From Streptomyces fumigatiscleroticus (GTDB lineage Bacteria; Actinomycetota; Actinomycetes; Streptomycetales; Streptomycetaceae), in NCBI RefSeq assembly GCF_014647975.1, contig NZ_BMQF01000001.1:620001-684000 (forward strand): 64,000 bases of DNA, given 5' to 3'. The notes under the pieces are model-generated. The model saw only the letters and a list, made by a program, of their open reading frames with translations, was not told the origin of the DNA and did no database searches. The stretch's first letter is position 1; every line of letters begins with the position of its first letter. Position numbers and translations under genes: made by a program. This document shows, in pieces, positions 1 through 8,082 of the stretch.

Positions 1-41
1 GTACGCCGTACACCAACCAGCGTAAGCGTATGCCGTACGCT
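1..41. promoter_or_regulatory. Palindromes upstream of the TetR gene (probable autoregulatory operator)
   Basis: Two perfect inverted repeats lie directly before the TetR start codon. Positions 1-11 read GTACG-C-CGTAC. Positions 25-41 read AGCGTA-TGCCG-TACGCT, and a further direct AGCGTA copy sits at 19-24. TetR regulators usually bind palindromes in their own promoter, so this is a plausible operator. The divergent partner, if any, lies outside the window. Confidence 0.55.
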
Positions 42-51
42 GTCAATCGTC

Positions 52-666
52 ATGCCACGTCCCCGCTCGCTCACCCGGAACCAGCTGGCCGCCGCCGCCC
101 TCGCCGTGATCGACCGCGAGGGGCTCGCGGGGCTGTCGATGCGCGCCGTCGCCAAGGAGCTCGGTGCGAGCACGATGGCGCTCTACCGGTACGTCCAGGA
201 CCGCGAGGAGCTGGAGGGGCTCGTGGTCGACCGCGTCCTGGGCGCCATGGACACCGAGCCGCCGGACCCCGCGGCGCCGTGGCAGGAGCGGGTGGAGGTG
301 CTGGTGCGGCGGATGCGGGACGCCGTGTCCGCCCATCCGTCCGTCGCCCCGCTGACGGTGACCCACCGGCACCGCTCGCCCGTCGGACTGCGCTGGGCGG
401 AGACCGTGCTGGCCGTCCTGACGGAGGCCGGCATCGACGGGGAGCGGCGGGTCGTCGCCCTGCGCGGCCTGCTCGGCTACGTCATCGGGGCGATCCAGCT
501 CGAGCACCTCGGGCCGCTTTCCGGCCGGGGCACGGACGTCATCGCCGAGCTGCCGCCGTCCGCGTTCCCGTATCTGTCCGCCACCGCACGGCAGGCCCGC
601 GAGGTCGGCCCCGAGGCGGAGTTCCTGGGCGGACTCGCGCTGCTGCTGCGCGGGCTGACGGCCTGA
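52..666 (+). CDS. TetR/AcrR family transcriptional regulator
   Basis: This 204-aa protein is a ligand-responsive repressor of the TetR family. Residues 1-60 form the three-helix DNA-binding domain (helix-turn-helix around LSMRAVAKELG..TMALYRYV). The rest is an all-helical ligand domain of the TetR_C type found in actinobacterial members. The ATG at 52 follows the palindromes at 1-41, which suggests autoregulation. It converges with the RmdA-like gene across a shared terminator. The regulated gene is probably the divergent neighbour to the left and cannot be seen. The family call is secure; the ligand is unknown. Confidence 0.93.
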   Translation: MPRPRSLTRNQLAAAALAVIDREGLAGLSMRAVAKELGASTMALYRYVQDREELEGLVVDRVLGAMDTEPPDPAAPWQERVEVLVRRMRDAVSAHPSVAPLTVTHRHRSPVGLRWAETVLAVLTEAGIDGERRVVALRGLLGYVIGAIQLEHLGPLSGRGTDVIAELPPSAFPYLSATARQAREVGPEAEFLGGLALLLRGLTA

Positions 667-697
667 GGCCCGGGACCCGGGCACGGGCCCCGACGCG

Positions 698-737
698 GAC
701 GGCTCCCGCCGGGACCTCGGTCCGGACGGGAGCCGTC
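698..737. terminator. Bidirectional terminator hairpin
   Basis: A perfect 11-bp stem (GACGGCTCCCG at 698-708 with its complement at 727-737) encloses a second inner stem (GGACC/GGTCC at 712-723). It lies between the convergent TetR and RmdA-like genes, so it can serve both transcripts. Confidence 0.8.
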
Positions 738-760
738 GAGTGCGCTCGGCGGGGCGGCGG

Positions 761-2902
761 TCAGCCCGTCGCGTCCACCAGCGCCAGTTCGTGCAGCCGC
801 TCCGGCGGGCCCGGGCGGGCGTAGTACCAGCCCTGGGCGGTGTCGCAGCCCAGTATCCGCAGCTGCTCGGCCTGCGCCCCGGTCTCCACGCCCTCCACCG
901 TCACCGCGAGGTCCAGGCTGTGGGCCAGCGAGACGATTCCCTCGACGATCTTGAGGTCGACGGGGTCGGCCGGGAACTGCTGCATGCTCTGGGTGAAGGA
1001 ACGGTCCAGCTTGAGGACGCTCACCGGCAGCCGGCGCAGATTGGCCAGGTTGGAGTAGCCGGTGCCGAAGTCGTCCAGGGCGATGTCGACACCCATCTCG
1101 GCCAGCCGGCGCAGCGGTTTGAGCAGGTCGTCGTCGGCGCCGATCAGCGCCGACTCCGTCACCTCCAGACAGAGCGCGTCCGGCTCGACCCCGGCGCGCT
1201 CCAAAATCTCCACGGTGTCCTGGACCAGGCCCGGGTGGGTCAGCTGGCAGGGCGAGAGATTGACGTTGATGCGCAGCGGGCCCGCCTCGTCGCCCCCGTG
1301 CAGCAGCCGCCACTCGCGGGCCTGGCGCACCGACTGCTCCAGCACCCAGCGGCCCAGCGGCACGATCAGCCCCGTGTGCTCGGCGAGGGAGATGAACCGG
1401 TCCGGGCCGAGCACCCCGTGCTGCGGGTGCAGCCAGCGCACCAGCGCCTCGGCGCCGCGCACGCTGCCGTCGCCGAGGTGGACCAGCGGCTGGTACTCGA
1501 TGAAGAACTCGCCCCGGTCCAGGGCCGTCGGCAGGGCCGTGGTGAGCCCGTGCCGGGTGATGGCGCGGGCGTCGGCCTCCGGGTCGGCGAGCTCGAAGCG
1601 GTTGCCGCCCGCCGACTTGGCCCGGTACATGGTGATGTCGGCGCTGCGCAGCACCTCCGCCGGGCTGCGCTCCCCCGCCGGTCCCTCGACGATGCCGATG
1701 CTGCCGCGCACGGTCAGCTCCCGGCCGTCCACGCGGATCGGGGCGAGCAGCGCGTTCATGATGCGCCCGGCGAGCTCGTCGACCTTGCGCGGGGTGTCGG
1801 GGCCGGTGGTCAGCGCCACGAACTCGTCGCCGCCGAGCCGGGCGACCATCTCGCCGGGCGCGGTGGCACAGGCCTGGAGCCGGTCGGCGACCTCGACCAG
1901 CAGCCGGTCGCCGGCCGCGTGGCCGAGGCTGTCGTTGACGGTCTTGAAGCCGTCCAGGTCCAGGTAGCACAGGCCGAAGCGCTGGCCCTCGCCGGCGTTC
2001 AGCGCCTTCTCCAGACGCTCGAAGAAGAAGCTGCGGTTGGGCAGTCCGGTCAGCGCGTCGTGCGTGGCCTCGTAGCGCAGCCGCAGATTGAGCAGCCGCC
2101 GCTCGGTGGTGTCCTCCATGAGGGCGAGCTGGTACTGCGGGTCGCCGTCGGCGTCGCGCAGCAGGGAGACCGTCAGATTGGTCCACAGGACCGTTCCGTC
2201 GGGCCGGTAGAAGGCCTTCTCCAGGTGGTAGTGCTCGCGCTCGCCGCGGACCAGCTCGTCGTAGAGCCGCCAGGTCTGCGGCGCGTCGTCGGGGTGGGTC
2301 CACTCCCGGACGTTGCGGCCGCGCATGCCGTGCTCGGACAGGCCGAACATGCGCAGCAGCGCGCCGTTGACCTGGAGGACGTTGCCCGACAGGTCGGCGA
2401 TGCCGATGCCTATGGCCGCACCCTCGAAGACCGCGCGGAAGCGGGCCTCGGTGGTGTGCAGGGCCTGCGCCACCACGCCCTGCGCCTGGAGCGCGGCCCG
2501 GGCGATGGCCTCCTGCTCGGCCAGCGTGCGGGCCCGCAGCGCCTGCGCGAAGCCGGCCGCCATGGCGTGCTGGAGCCGCGCGCAACGGGCCCGCTGGTCC
2601 TCGTGGTCGGCGTCCCCGCCGCAGTAGAGGACCAGATAGGCGTCGACGCAGTCCAGCGTCCGGCTGAGCGCCTCCGGGTCGGTGCAGTGCGCCTCGACCA
2701 GCGCGGCCCCGACCGCCCTGCCCTCGTCGGCGTCGAAGGCCCTGGCCCTCAGCGCCCGGCTCAGCCTCCGGGCCAGGGGCAGCAGCTGCTCCTCGAACTC
2801 CGGCCGGGTCGACGAGGTGGTCGTGACCGGGAAGACCGCCCGGCTCCAGATCGTCACGAACCGGCGCAGTCTGTCCTGAGGCCCGTCCGGCTCCGCGTTC
2901 AC
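761..2902 (-). CDS. rmdA: PAS-GGDEF-EAL cyclic di-GMP turnover protein, RmdA-like
   Basis: This 713-aa cytoplasmic protein combines a sensory domain with both c-di-GMP domains. The order is a helical N-terminus (1-145), PAS/PAC (about 150-268), GGDEF diguanylate cyclase (about 275-435, with an intact GGDEF at 357-361), and EAL phosphodiesterase (about 450-705, with EALVRW at 485 and a DDFGTGYSN loop near 606). Both active sites look intact. No membrane segment is visible. The domain order matches Streptomyces RmdA (SCO0928), which lowers c-di-GMP to control the timing of development; that identity is from memory. It starts with GTG at 2902, overlapping the TGA of the upstream methyltransferase as GTGA, so the two are translationally coupled. 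Confidence 0.85.
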   Translation of the reverse strand: MNAEPDGPQDRLRRFVTIWSRAVFPVTTTSSTRPEFEEQLLPLARRLSRALRARAFDADEGRAVGAALVEAHCTDPEALSRTLDCVDAYLVLYCGGDADHEDQRARCARLQHAMAAGFAQALRARTLAEQEAIARAALQAQGVVAQALHTTEARFRAVFEGAAIGIGIADLSGNVLQVNGALLRMFGLSEHGMRGRNVREWTHPDDAPQTWRLYDELVRGEREHYHLEKAFYRPDGTVLWTNLTVSLLRDADGDPQYQLALMEDTTERRLLNLRLRYEATHDALTGLPNRSFFFERLEKALNAGEGQRFGLCYLDLDGFKTVNDSLGHAAGDRLLVEVADRLQACATAPGEMVARLGGDEFVALTTGPDTPRKVDELAGRIMNALLAPIRVDGRELTVRGSIGIVEGPAGERSPAEVLRSADITMYRAKSAGGNRFELADPEADARAITRHGLTTALPTALDRGEFFIEYQPLVHLGDGSVRGAEALVRWLHPQHGVLGPDRFISLAEHTGLIVPLGRWVLEQSVRQAREWRLLHGGDEAGPLRINVNLSPCQLTHPGLVQDTVEILERAGVEPDALCLEVTESALIGADDDLLKPLRRLAEMGVDIALDDFGTGYSNLANLRRLPVSVLKLDRSFTQSMQQFPADPVDLKIVEGIVSLAHSLDLAVTVEGVETGAQAEQLRILGCDTAQGWYYARPGPPERLHELALVDATG

Positions 2903-3723
2903 GCCGTACGCCCCACGCCGGCGAAGCCCGAGAACGCGTACGGGTCCTCGTCCTCCGGTGCCGTGTCAGGGCGCCAGTGCGGCATCGGCACCAGTCCGGG
3001 TTCCACCATGTCGTACCCCTCGAAGAACCGCGCGATCTCCTCGCGCGAGCGCATGATCAGCGGGTTGCGGATGTCGTGGTACACGTCCACCGCGCCGCCC
3101 GCCCGCTCGGGCGGCAGGGGGACTCCCTCGTACGAGGCGTGCGTGAGGACGAGCAGGCTGCCCGGCGCGAGCGCGTCGCGCAACTCGGCCACCGCACCGT
3201 AGGGGTCGTCCGCGTCTTCCACGAAGTGCAGTATGGCAACGAGAAGCAACGCCACTGGCCGATTCAGGTCGATCAGCCGCCGCACCGGGGCGCTGTCGAG
3301 GATCTCCCGGGGCTTGCGGAGGTCGGCCGCCACGACGTCCGCGTCGTCGTTGCCCGCCAGCACCGCCTGGCTGTGCGCCACGGCCACCGGGTCGTGGTCG
3401 ACGTAGACCACGTGCGCGCCGGGGCGGGCGCCCTGGGCGACCTCGTGGACGTTGCCGAAGGTCGGGATGCCGGAGCCGATGTCCAGAAACTGGCTGATGC
3501 CCTCGCCGACGGCGAAACGCACGGCCCGGCGCATGAACGCCCGGTTGGCCTGAGAGATCTTGGGCAGACCGGGCAGGAACTCCATGGCCTTGCGGGCCGC
3601 TTCCCGGTCCACCTCGAAGTTGTGCGAACCGCCCAGGTAGTAGTCGTAGATCCGGGACACGCTCGGCACCGAGACGTCGATGCTCCGCGGGGCCCAGGCG
3701 GGACGCTCCATCTGGTTCTCCAT
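2899..3723 (-). CDS. SAM-dependent methyltransferase, DUF574 (Methyltransf_19) family
   Basis: This 274-aa protein belongs to the actinobacterial DUF574 family of putative S-adenosylmethionine-dependent methyltransferases. The family opening (PSVSRIYDYYLGGSHNFEVD near residue 20) is present. A glycine-rich SAM loop (FLDIGSGIPT near 80) and an acidic strand end (VYVDHDPVA near 108) follow. The substrate is unknown for this very expanded family. Its TGA overlaps the GTG start of the c-di-GMP enzyme, so the two are made together. It is the first gene of that pair, about 0.27 kb downstream of the lipoprotein gene on the same strand and separated from it by a strong terminator. Confidence 0.9.
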   Translation of the reverse strand: MENQMERPAWAPRSIDVSVPSVSRIYDYYLGGSHNFEVDREAARKAMEFLPGLPKISQANRAFMRRAVRFAVGEGISQFLDIGSGIPTFGNVHEVAQGARPGAHVVYVDHDPVAVAHSQAVLAGNDDADVVAADLRKPREILDSAPVRRLIDLNRPVALLLVAILHFVEDADDPYGAVAELRDALAPGSLLVLTHASYEGVPLPPERAGGAVDVYHDIRNPLIMRSREEIARFFEGYDMVEPGLVPMPHWRPDTAPEDEDPYAFSGFAGVGRTA

Positions 3724-3845
3724 GGCGTAGGCGATCCGGTGTTCGAGCTGAGGCTACTGATCGTCCGCCAATGGGGCGAGCGGAAACGGAAATTGACCAT
3801 CCGTTCCCGGTCACTGCCTGCGGCACCTGTCCCCGGAACACGCTG

Positions 3846-3881
3846 GTCCGCCCCCTCCGCCGGGGTGCGGAGGGGGCGGAC
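3846..3881 (-). terminator. Strong intrinsic terminator of the lipoprotein gene
   Basis: A perfect 15-bp GC-rich stem with a 6-nt loop (CGGGGT) occupies 3846-3881. It sits after the stop codon of the COG4315 lipoprotein and before the methyltransferase on the same strand. It should isolate the lipoprotein transcript from the methyltransferase/rmdA pair. Confidence 0.9.
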
Positions 3882-3992
3882 CGGTGGTCGCGCGCGCTGC
3901 TTCGTTCCGTACGGCTCGTGCGCTCGTCCTCGTGCCTCCCTTCGCGGTCCTGTGCCGGACGGACGAGGCGATCGACCCTGGGGAGGTGATCT

Positions 3993-4925
3993 CTACTGCC
4001 CGGACGCGCCGACCGGTTTCCCGTCGGGCGCGACGGCGTACCAGGTGCCGCCGACGCCCTGACCGTTGGTGTCTCCGGGGGCCTTGTCACCGGAGAAGGT
4101 GTAGACCGGCCAGCAGTTGACGGTCTGCTGCTTGACGCCGTCGGGCCGGACGAAGCTCATCAGGCCCTTCTTCTGGACGCCCTTGGTGTCGCCGGTCGCG
4201 ACGGGGGCCACGGCGGGCCATTTCTCCAGGCAGGCGCCGGTGCAGGCGGAGACCGGCTTCGGCCATGCCTCGTCCTTCATGAAGCGGTAGACCGTCATGC
4301 CGTTCTTGTCGACGACGATCTCGCCGAGCTCGGGGTCCTTGCGGGTGGACAGGCCGGGCGCCTCCTGTGCCTGGGCCTTCTTGCCCTCGGGATCGAGCGC
4401 GAACCACTTGCCGCCCACGCCCTGGCCCTTGATGTCGCCCGCCGCGGTGTCCTTGGCGTAGCGGTACGCCGGCCAGCCGCCGACGGTCAGCTGCTTGGTG
4501 CCGTCGGCGCGGGTGACCTCGCCGAGCAGCGCCTTGTCGATGCCCGCACCGGCCGTGACGCCGTCCGCGGGCACCGGCGGCCAGGTGGTGGCGCAGTCGC
4601 CGTCGCAGTTGGACGCGGGCGGCCGGGCGGTGTCCTGGTCGAAGCGGTACAGCGTGAACCCGGCGCTGTCGGTGAGCAGATCACCGATCTCGACGTCGGT
4701 GGAGACGGCCAGCCTGCCCGCGGAGGCGGACCGGGTGGCGGAGCCCTGTCCCAAGACGCCGTAGCCGTCGGCTCCGGCGCCGATGGTCTGGGTGCCGGCG
4801 GGGGCCGTCGCACCCACGTTCTGGCTGCCGCCCGCGCCGGCGTCTTCCTGACCGCACGCCGTCGTCAGCGCCAGCACCGCCGCGGCGCTCGCCACGAGCG
4901 AGGCGCTCCGCCAGGAGGTCTTCAT
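3993..4925 (-). CDS. Secreted lipoprotein with duplicated COG4315 repeats
   Basis: This is a surface lipoprotein of about 310 aa. The signal peptide ends in a lipobox (ALTTAC), so it should be anchored to the outer face of the membrane. Two copies of the COG4315 'secreted repeat' domain follow, each with a SAGFTLYRFDQD-like strand, a C-x-GxC cysteine pair (NCDGDC near 110, ACTGAC near 230) and a G-QGVGG-W-A closing motif. The function of this repeat is not established. I chose ATG 4925 because GGGGAG sits about 6 nt before it; the TTG at 4931 would be on top of the ribosome binding site. It resembles SCO0930 of S. coelicolor, from memory. Confidence 0.88.
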   Translation of the reverse strand: MKTSWRSASLVASAAAVLALTTACGQEDAGAGGSQNVGATAPAGTQTIGAGADGYGVLGQGSATRSASAGRLAVSTDVEIGDLLTDSAGFTLYRFDQDTARPPASNCDGDCATTWPPVPADGVTAGAGIDKALLGEVTRADGTKQLTVGGWPAYRYAKDTAAGDIKGQGVGGKWFALDPEGKKAQAQEAPGLSTRKDPELGEIVVDKNGMTVYRFMKDEAWPKPVSACTGACLEKWPAVAPVATGDTKGVQKKGLMSFVRPDGVKQQTVNCWPVYTFSGDKAPGDTNGQGVGGTWYAVAPDGKPVGASGQ

Positions 4926-5335
4926 CGTCAACTCCCCACATCACCGAGGTGTTGCGGCGCCCTGCTGCGCCGCCGCACGACACTGGGTACGCACGGGAGC
5001 CCCGTTCGTGTTCAGCGCCCCGCGGATTTCTTTTCCGTCTCCTGTGCACGACCGCCGCTCCCTGTGCACGACCGCCGCTCCCTGTGCACGGCCATCGCTT
5101 GCTGCGCACGGCCATCGCTCCCTGTGCACGGCCATCGCTTGCTGCGCACGGCCATCGCTCCCTGTGCACGGCCCCGCGCCCCGTGCACGGCCGCCGCGCC
5201 CCGTACACGGCCGCCGCGGCCCCGTACACGCGTACGCGCCGGCTACACGCGAGCGTCCGCGGATCGGCCCGCCGGGCGCTGTCCGTCCCTCCTTCGGGCC
5301 AATCGCCTCCCTCTCCGGAGTGATCCGGTCCCCCC
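4926..5335. other. Divergent intergenic region carrying a 20-bp tandem repeat array
   Basis: This region separates the leftward lipoprotein gene from the rightward proline-rich gene and should hold both promoters. Most of it is taken by the repeat array at 5041-5240, listed separately. No convincing small gene is seen; the open frames through the array arise from the repeats. Confidence 0.6.
5041..5240. repeat. Tandem array of about ten 20-bp units
   Basis: Units of exactly 20 bp run in phase from 5041. The first two are identical (CCTGTGCACGACCGCCGCTC). Units 3-6 are two perfect copies of a 40-bp pair. Units 7-10 are diverged but keep the core GTGCACGGC or GTACACGGC. The core is a palindrome (GTGCAC). 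A 20-bp period is not a multiple of three, so this is a DNA-level repeat and not a protein repeat. Confidence 0.92.
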
Positions 5336-5959
5336 GTGCCCATGCTCTCGGTCGTGCAAGGACGCGAACCGACCCAAACCGGGCTTCCCGTACGGGTGTT
5401 GGTGCTGACCGTGCTGACCTGGGCGCTCGTCGGCGCCCCGGCCGGCGTGGCGGTGGCCGACGCCTGTGCGTACGCGTCGACCGGCCCGGGCGGCACCGAG
5501 GCGGTGTCGGTCGCCGGGAGCGGTGACAGCTGGTCCCCGCCCCCGGCGTTCCCGACGTTCCCCTCCCTTCCGCCGTGCCCGAAGCCCACGCCGACCCCGA
5601 CGCCACCGCCCAAGCCCCCACCGCCGGAACCGACCCCCACCCCGCCTCCGCCGCCTCCGCCGCCGAGGCCCGAACCGCCGAGGCCCGAACCGCCCCCCGC
5701 GCCGCCTCCGCCGCCCCGTCACCGGCCGGCGCCCGCCCCGCCACCGGCTCCCCCGCCGGCACCGCGGACACCGCCGCCACCACCGAAACCGTCGGCGACC
5801 CCGACACCGCGCCCCTCCCCGACCCCCGTGCACTACCCGAGCTACCGCCGTCCCGCGCCGCACCGGCAGGCCCCGCACGGCGCGCCGAAGCCGCTCGTGT
5901 TCGTCCTGCTCGTCGCGGTGCCCGCACTGGCCGCCGTCGCCGCACTGCGGCCGCGCTGA
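5336..5959 (+). CDS. Secreted proline-rich wall-spanning protein with C-terminal anchor
   Basis: This is a 207-aa surface protein. An N-terminal signal segment (VLVLTVLTWALVGAPAGVAVA, about 20-41) is followed by a short cysteine-containing stretch and about 110 residues of Pro with Thr, Glu and Arg (PTPTPTPPP, PPPRPEPPRPEPP). A hydrophobic segment (LVFVLLVAVPALAAVAAL, about 187-204) then ends in Arg-Pro-Arg. Such proline rods usually span the peptidoglycan. There is no LPXTG motif. Translation may begin at GTG 5336 or ATG 5342. It lies 15 nt upstream of the DUF4239 gene, probably in one operon. It resembles SCO0931, from memory. Confidence 0.8.
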   Translation: MPMLSVVQGREPTQTGLPVRVLVLTVLTWALVGAPAGVAVADACAYASTGPGGTEAVSVAGSGDSWSPPPAFPTFPSLPPCPKPTPTPTPPPKPPPPEPTPTPPPPPPPPRPEPPRPEPPPAPPPPPRHRPAPAPPPAPPPAPRTPPPPPKPSATPTPRPSPTPVHYPSYRRPAPHRQAPHGAPKPLVFVLLVAVPALAAVAALRPR

Positions 5960-5974
5960 TCCCTGGAGGCTCCC

Positions 5975-6739
5975 TTGCCGGAATGGCTTGTTCTCACCCT
6001 CGCGATGCTGGCCGCCTGTGTCGTGGTGGTCATCGTCACCCTCGTCCGGCAGCGCACCGCGGCCGAGGACGAGGACATCAACGACACACCGGACGTCATC
6101 GAGTACATGACGATGTGGATCGGCGTGGTGTACGCCATCGTCCTCGGCCTGGCCATCGCGGGTGTCTGGGAGGCGGGCAACGCCGCCCAGGACCATGTGC
6201 AGACGGAGGCCGCGGCGCTGCACGAGATCTCCGAGCGGGTCCGGGTCTATCCGCCCGGCGTCCGCGAGCACATTCGGGACGATGTCAACGCCTATGTCGG
6301 ACACGTCGTCACCGTCGAGTGGAAGACCATGCGGGACGACGGCCGTCTCACCGCGCGCGGCACCGAGCTCCTCCAGAAGGTCCGCGCCGACGTCACCGAC
6401 TACCAGCCCAGGAGCGACTTCGAGGGCCAGGCGTACCAGCCGCTCGTCGACCAGGTGACCGCGGCCGACCAGGCGCGCAACGCCCGGGCCGACGCCACCG
6501 GGGCGATCATGCCGGGCGTGGTGTGGTTCGGGCTGATCACCGGGGCGGTCATCACCATCGGGATGGTCTTCGCGCTCCAGATCCGGCGCACCCCGCGCGA
6601 ACTGATCCTCGCCGGGCTGTTCTCCGCGCTGATCGCCTTCATCCTCTTCCTGATCTGGGACTTCGACGCGCCGTACAGCCGCGGCATCGCGACGTCGGCG
6701 GACGCCTTCCTGAACCTCTTCCCGCACGCCGCGGACTGA
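5975..6739 (+). CDS. DUF4239 (bestrophin-like) integral membrane protein
   Basis: This 254-aa membrane protein has four hydrophobic segments: about 3-24, 46-64, 178-202 and 208-226. Between the two pairs is a helical cytoplasmic domain with the conserved start WEAGNAAQDHVQTEAAALHE, which marks the DUF4239 family, sometimes called the bestrophin-like domain. Function is not established; a channel role is only suggested by structural resemblance. The start is TTG 5975, chosen because CTGGAGG is placed 5 nt before it. The proline-rich gene ends 15 nt upstream, so the two are probably cotranscribed. Confidence 0.85.
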   Translation: MPEWLVLTLAMLAACVVVVIVTLVRQRTAAEDEDINDTPDVIEYMTMWIGVVYAIVLGLAIAGVWEAGNAAQDHVQTEAAALHEISERVRVYPPGVREHIRDDVNAYVGHVVTVEWKTMRDDGRLTARGTELLQKVRADVTDYQPRSDFEGQAYQPLVDQVTAADQARNARADATGAIMPGVVWFGLITGAVITIGMVFALQIRRTPRELILAGLFSALIAFILFLIWDFDAPYSRGIATSADAFLNLFPHAAD

Positions 6740-6951
6740 GGGCGCCGGGACGGGCCGGGGACGGCCGCCACGCCGCGGACGTCCCCCGGTCGCGGGAGCG
6801 CCGTCCCCCGGGCGGCCCACACGCTTGACCCGTTCGCGCGACTGCGATCGCGCCGGCGGGCGCGGCTTCCTAGCGTTTCGGGCATCGAGGTGCATTCCTG
6901 GCGCGAGCGGAACAGGTCCGCCGCTGCTCCTCGGGACCCGGAGGTTCCACC

Positions 6952-7479
6952 ATGCGCGCGATACGTGCCGCCGCGGCAGCGCTGCTGGGCATCGGCGCCC
7001 TCACCGCCTGCGGACCGGCCGCCGTCGCCGGCGAGGACGACATCACCCCGTTCGGCTTCAGTGTCCAGCCCGCCACCGTCGCGGCGGGCGGACAGGTCAC
7101 CCTCCGGGTGGACCGCAACGGCGACGGTTGCAGGGGCCCGGCGACCGTCGCGTCGCCGGTCTTCGACACGGTCACCATCCCGGCGCGGCAGTCCACGGCA
7201 CGCGCCGTGGTCGCCCCGGACGCCAGGCCCGGCACGGCGTACCGGACCTCGTTCACCTGCGACCACGTGACCGGCACCACGACCCTGACCATCGCCGGCG
7301 GCCGTCCGGTCCCGCCGGCCCACCAGCCCGTACCGCCCAAGGGCGTGCACGCGGGTGCGGGCGGCAGCGTCGCCGGCTTCGACCTGCGGGAGATCGGCAC
7401 GGGCCTCGCGCTGGTCGTGGGCTCGGCCGGTGCCGCCTACCACTTCTCGCGCCGCCGCCCCGGCGAGGACGGGGCCTGA
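6952..7479 (+). CDS. Small secreted protein with C-terminal membrane anchor
   Basis: This 175-aa protein has a signal peptide (LLGIGALTACGPAAVA) that also contains a possible lipobox (LTAC). A beta-rich domain follows (FSVQPATVAAGGQVTLRVDR ... CDHVTGTTTLTIAGG) with a cysteine pair, resembling an Ig-like fold. The C-terminus has a hydrophobic helix (IGTGLALVVGSAGAAYHF) and a basic tail (SRRRPGEDGA). It has the same layout as the convergent neighbour at 7597-8082, so the two look like paralogues. No LPXTG motif is visible. Being close to a sortase F gene suggests a wall-associated role; that is inference. Confidence 0.8.
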   Translation: MRAIRAAAAALLGIGALTACGPAAVAGEDDITPFGFSVQPATVAAGGQVTLRVDRNGDGCRGPATVASPVFDTVTIPARQSTARAVVAPDARPGTAYRTSFTCDHVTGTTTLTIAGGRPVPPAHQPVPPKGVHAGAGGSVAGFDLREIGTGLALVVGSAGAAYHFSRRRPGEDGA

Positions 7480-7506
7480 CGCCCCGATGGGTTCCGGGTT
7501 CCCGAC

Positions 7507-7566
7507 GGCACGCAGGCCTCCGCCCCGGATCCGCCGGGGGTCCGGGGCGAAGGCCTGCTGCCGTGC
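7507..7566. terminator. Bidirectional terminator
   Basis: A long hairpin between the convergent secreted-protein genes has an inner perfect 9-bp stem (CGCCCCGGA at 7521-7529 with its complement at 7541-7549). An outer 7-bp stem (CAGGCCT at 7513-7519 with its complement at 7551-7557) adds to it. Confidence 0.8.
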
Positions 7567-7596
7567 GCTGCCGAAGAGGGACGTGCGGGGCCTCGG

Positions 7597-8082
7597 TCAG
7601 ATGCGCCGCTCGGCCCGGCGGCGCATCCAGAAGACGCCGCCGCCGATGACGGCCGCGGTGACCAGCGCGCTGCCGATCGCCACATCGGCCGGGGTGGCGC
7701 CGCTGGAGCTGCTGCCGCCGAAACCGCCGCGGACACCGCCGATGACGGTGAAGGCGGCCGGGCGGGTCAGGCTCCTGCCGGAGCAGTTGACGGTGATGTC
7801 GTACGAACCGGGACGGGCGTTGCCGTTGATCGCGGCGGTGCCCTTCGACGTCTCGTTGGCGCCGTTGATCGGCGACAGCGGGGTCGACGGGAAGGCGTTC
7901 GAGGTCATCGTGCCGCCGCGCGGGCAGCCGTCGACCGTGACGGTCATCTGGCCGCCGCGGGCGATGACGCTGGGCAGGGCGACGATATTGCTCGGCGTGT
8001 CCCACGCCACGGCCGCGGGGGCGCCGAGCGCGAGGACGGCGACCGCGGCGCCGGCGGCCGCCAGGGCACGAGTTGTACGCAT
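7597..8082 (-). CDS. Small secreted protein with C-terminal membrane anchor
   Basis: This 161-aa exported protein has a signal peptide ending in APAAVA-W near residue 27. Its beta-rich domain includes an opening motif IVALPSVIARGGQMTVTVDG, similar to the neighbour at 6952, and two cysteines (DGCPRGG, VNCSGR). A Gly/Ser linker, a hydrophobic helix (VAIGSALVTAAVIGGGVFW) and a basic tail (MRRRAERRI) follow. The layout is that of a sortase substrate, yet there is no LPXTG-type signal before the helix. The ATG at 8082 is preceded by GGAGG at good spacing. It is divergent from the sortase gene. Confidence 0.85.
   Translation of the reverse strand: MRTTRALAAAGAAVAVLALGAPAAVAWDTPSNIVALPSVIARGGQMTVTVDGCPRGGTMTSNAFPSTPLSPINGANETSKGTAAINGNARPGSYDITVNCSGRSLTRPAAFTVIGGVRGGFGGSSSSGATPADVAIGSALVTAAVIGGGVFWMRRRAERRI

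Noticed and set aside
5041..5240. A CRISPR array
   Set aside because: The units are contiguous 20-bp repeats without unique spacers, and no cas genes are present.
5466..6828. Long Arg/Pro-rich frames overlapping the proline-rich gene
   Set aside because: They are out-of-frame readings of the proline codons; only the 5336-5959 frame has a signal peptide and C-terminal anchor.
6952..8082. LPXTG-type sorting signals in the two small surface proteins
   Set aside because: The C-terminal helix and basic tail are present, but no LPXTG, LAXTG, NPQTN or similar pentapeptide precedes the helix.
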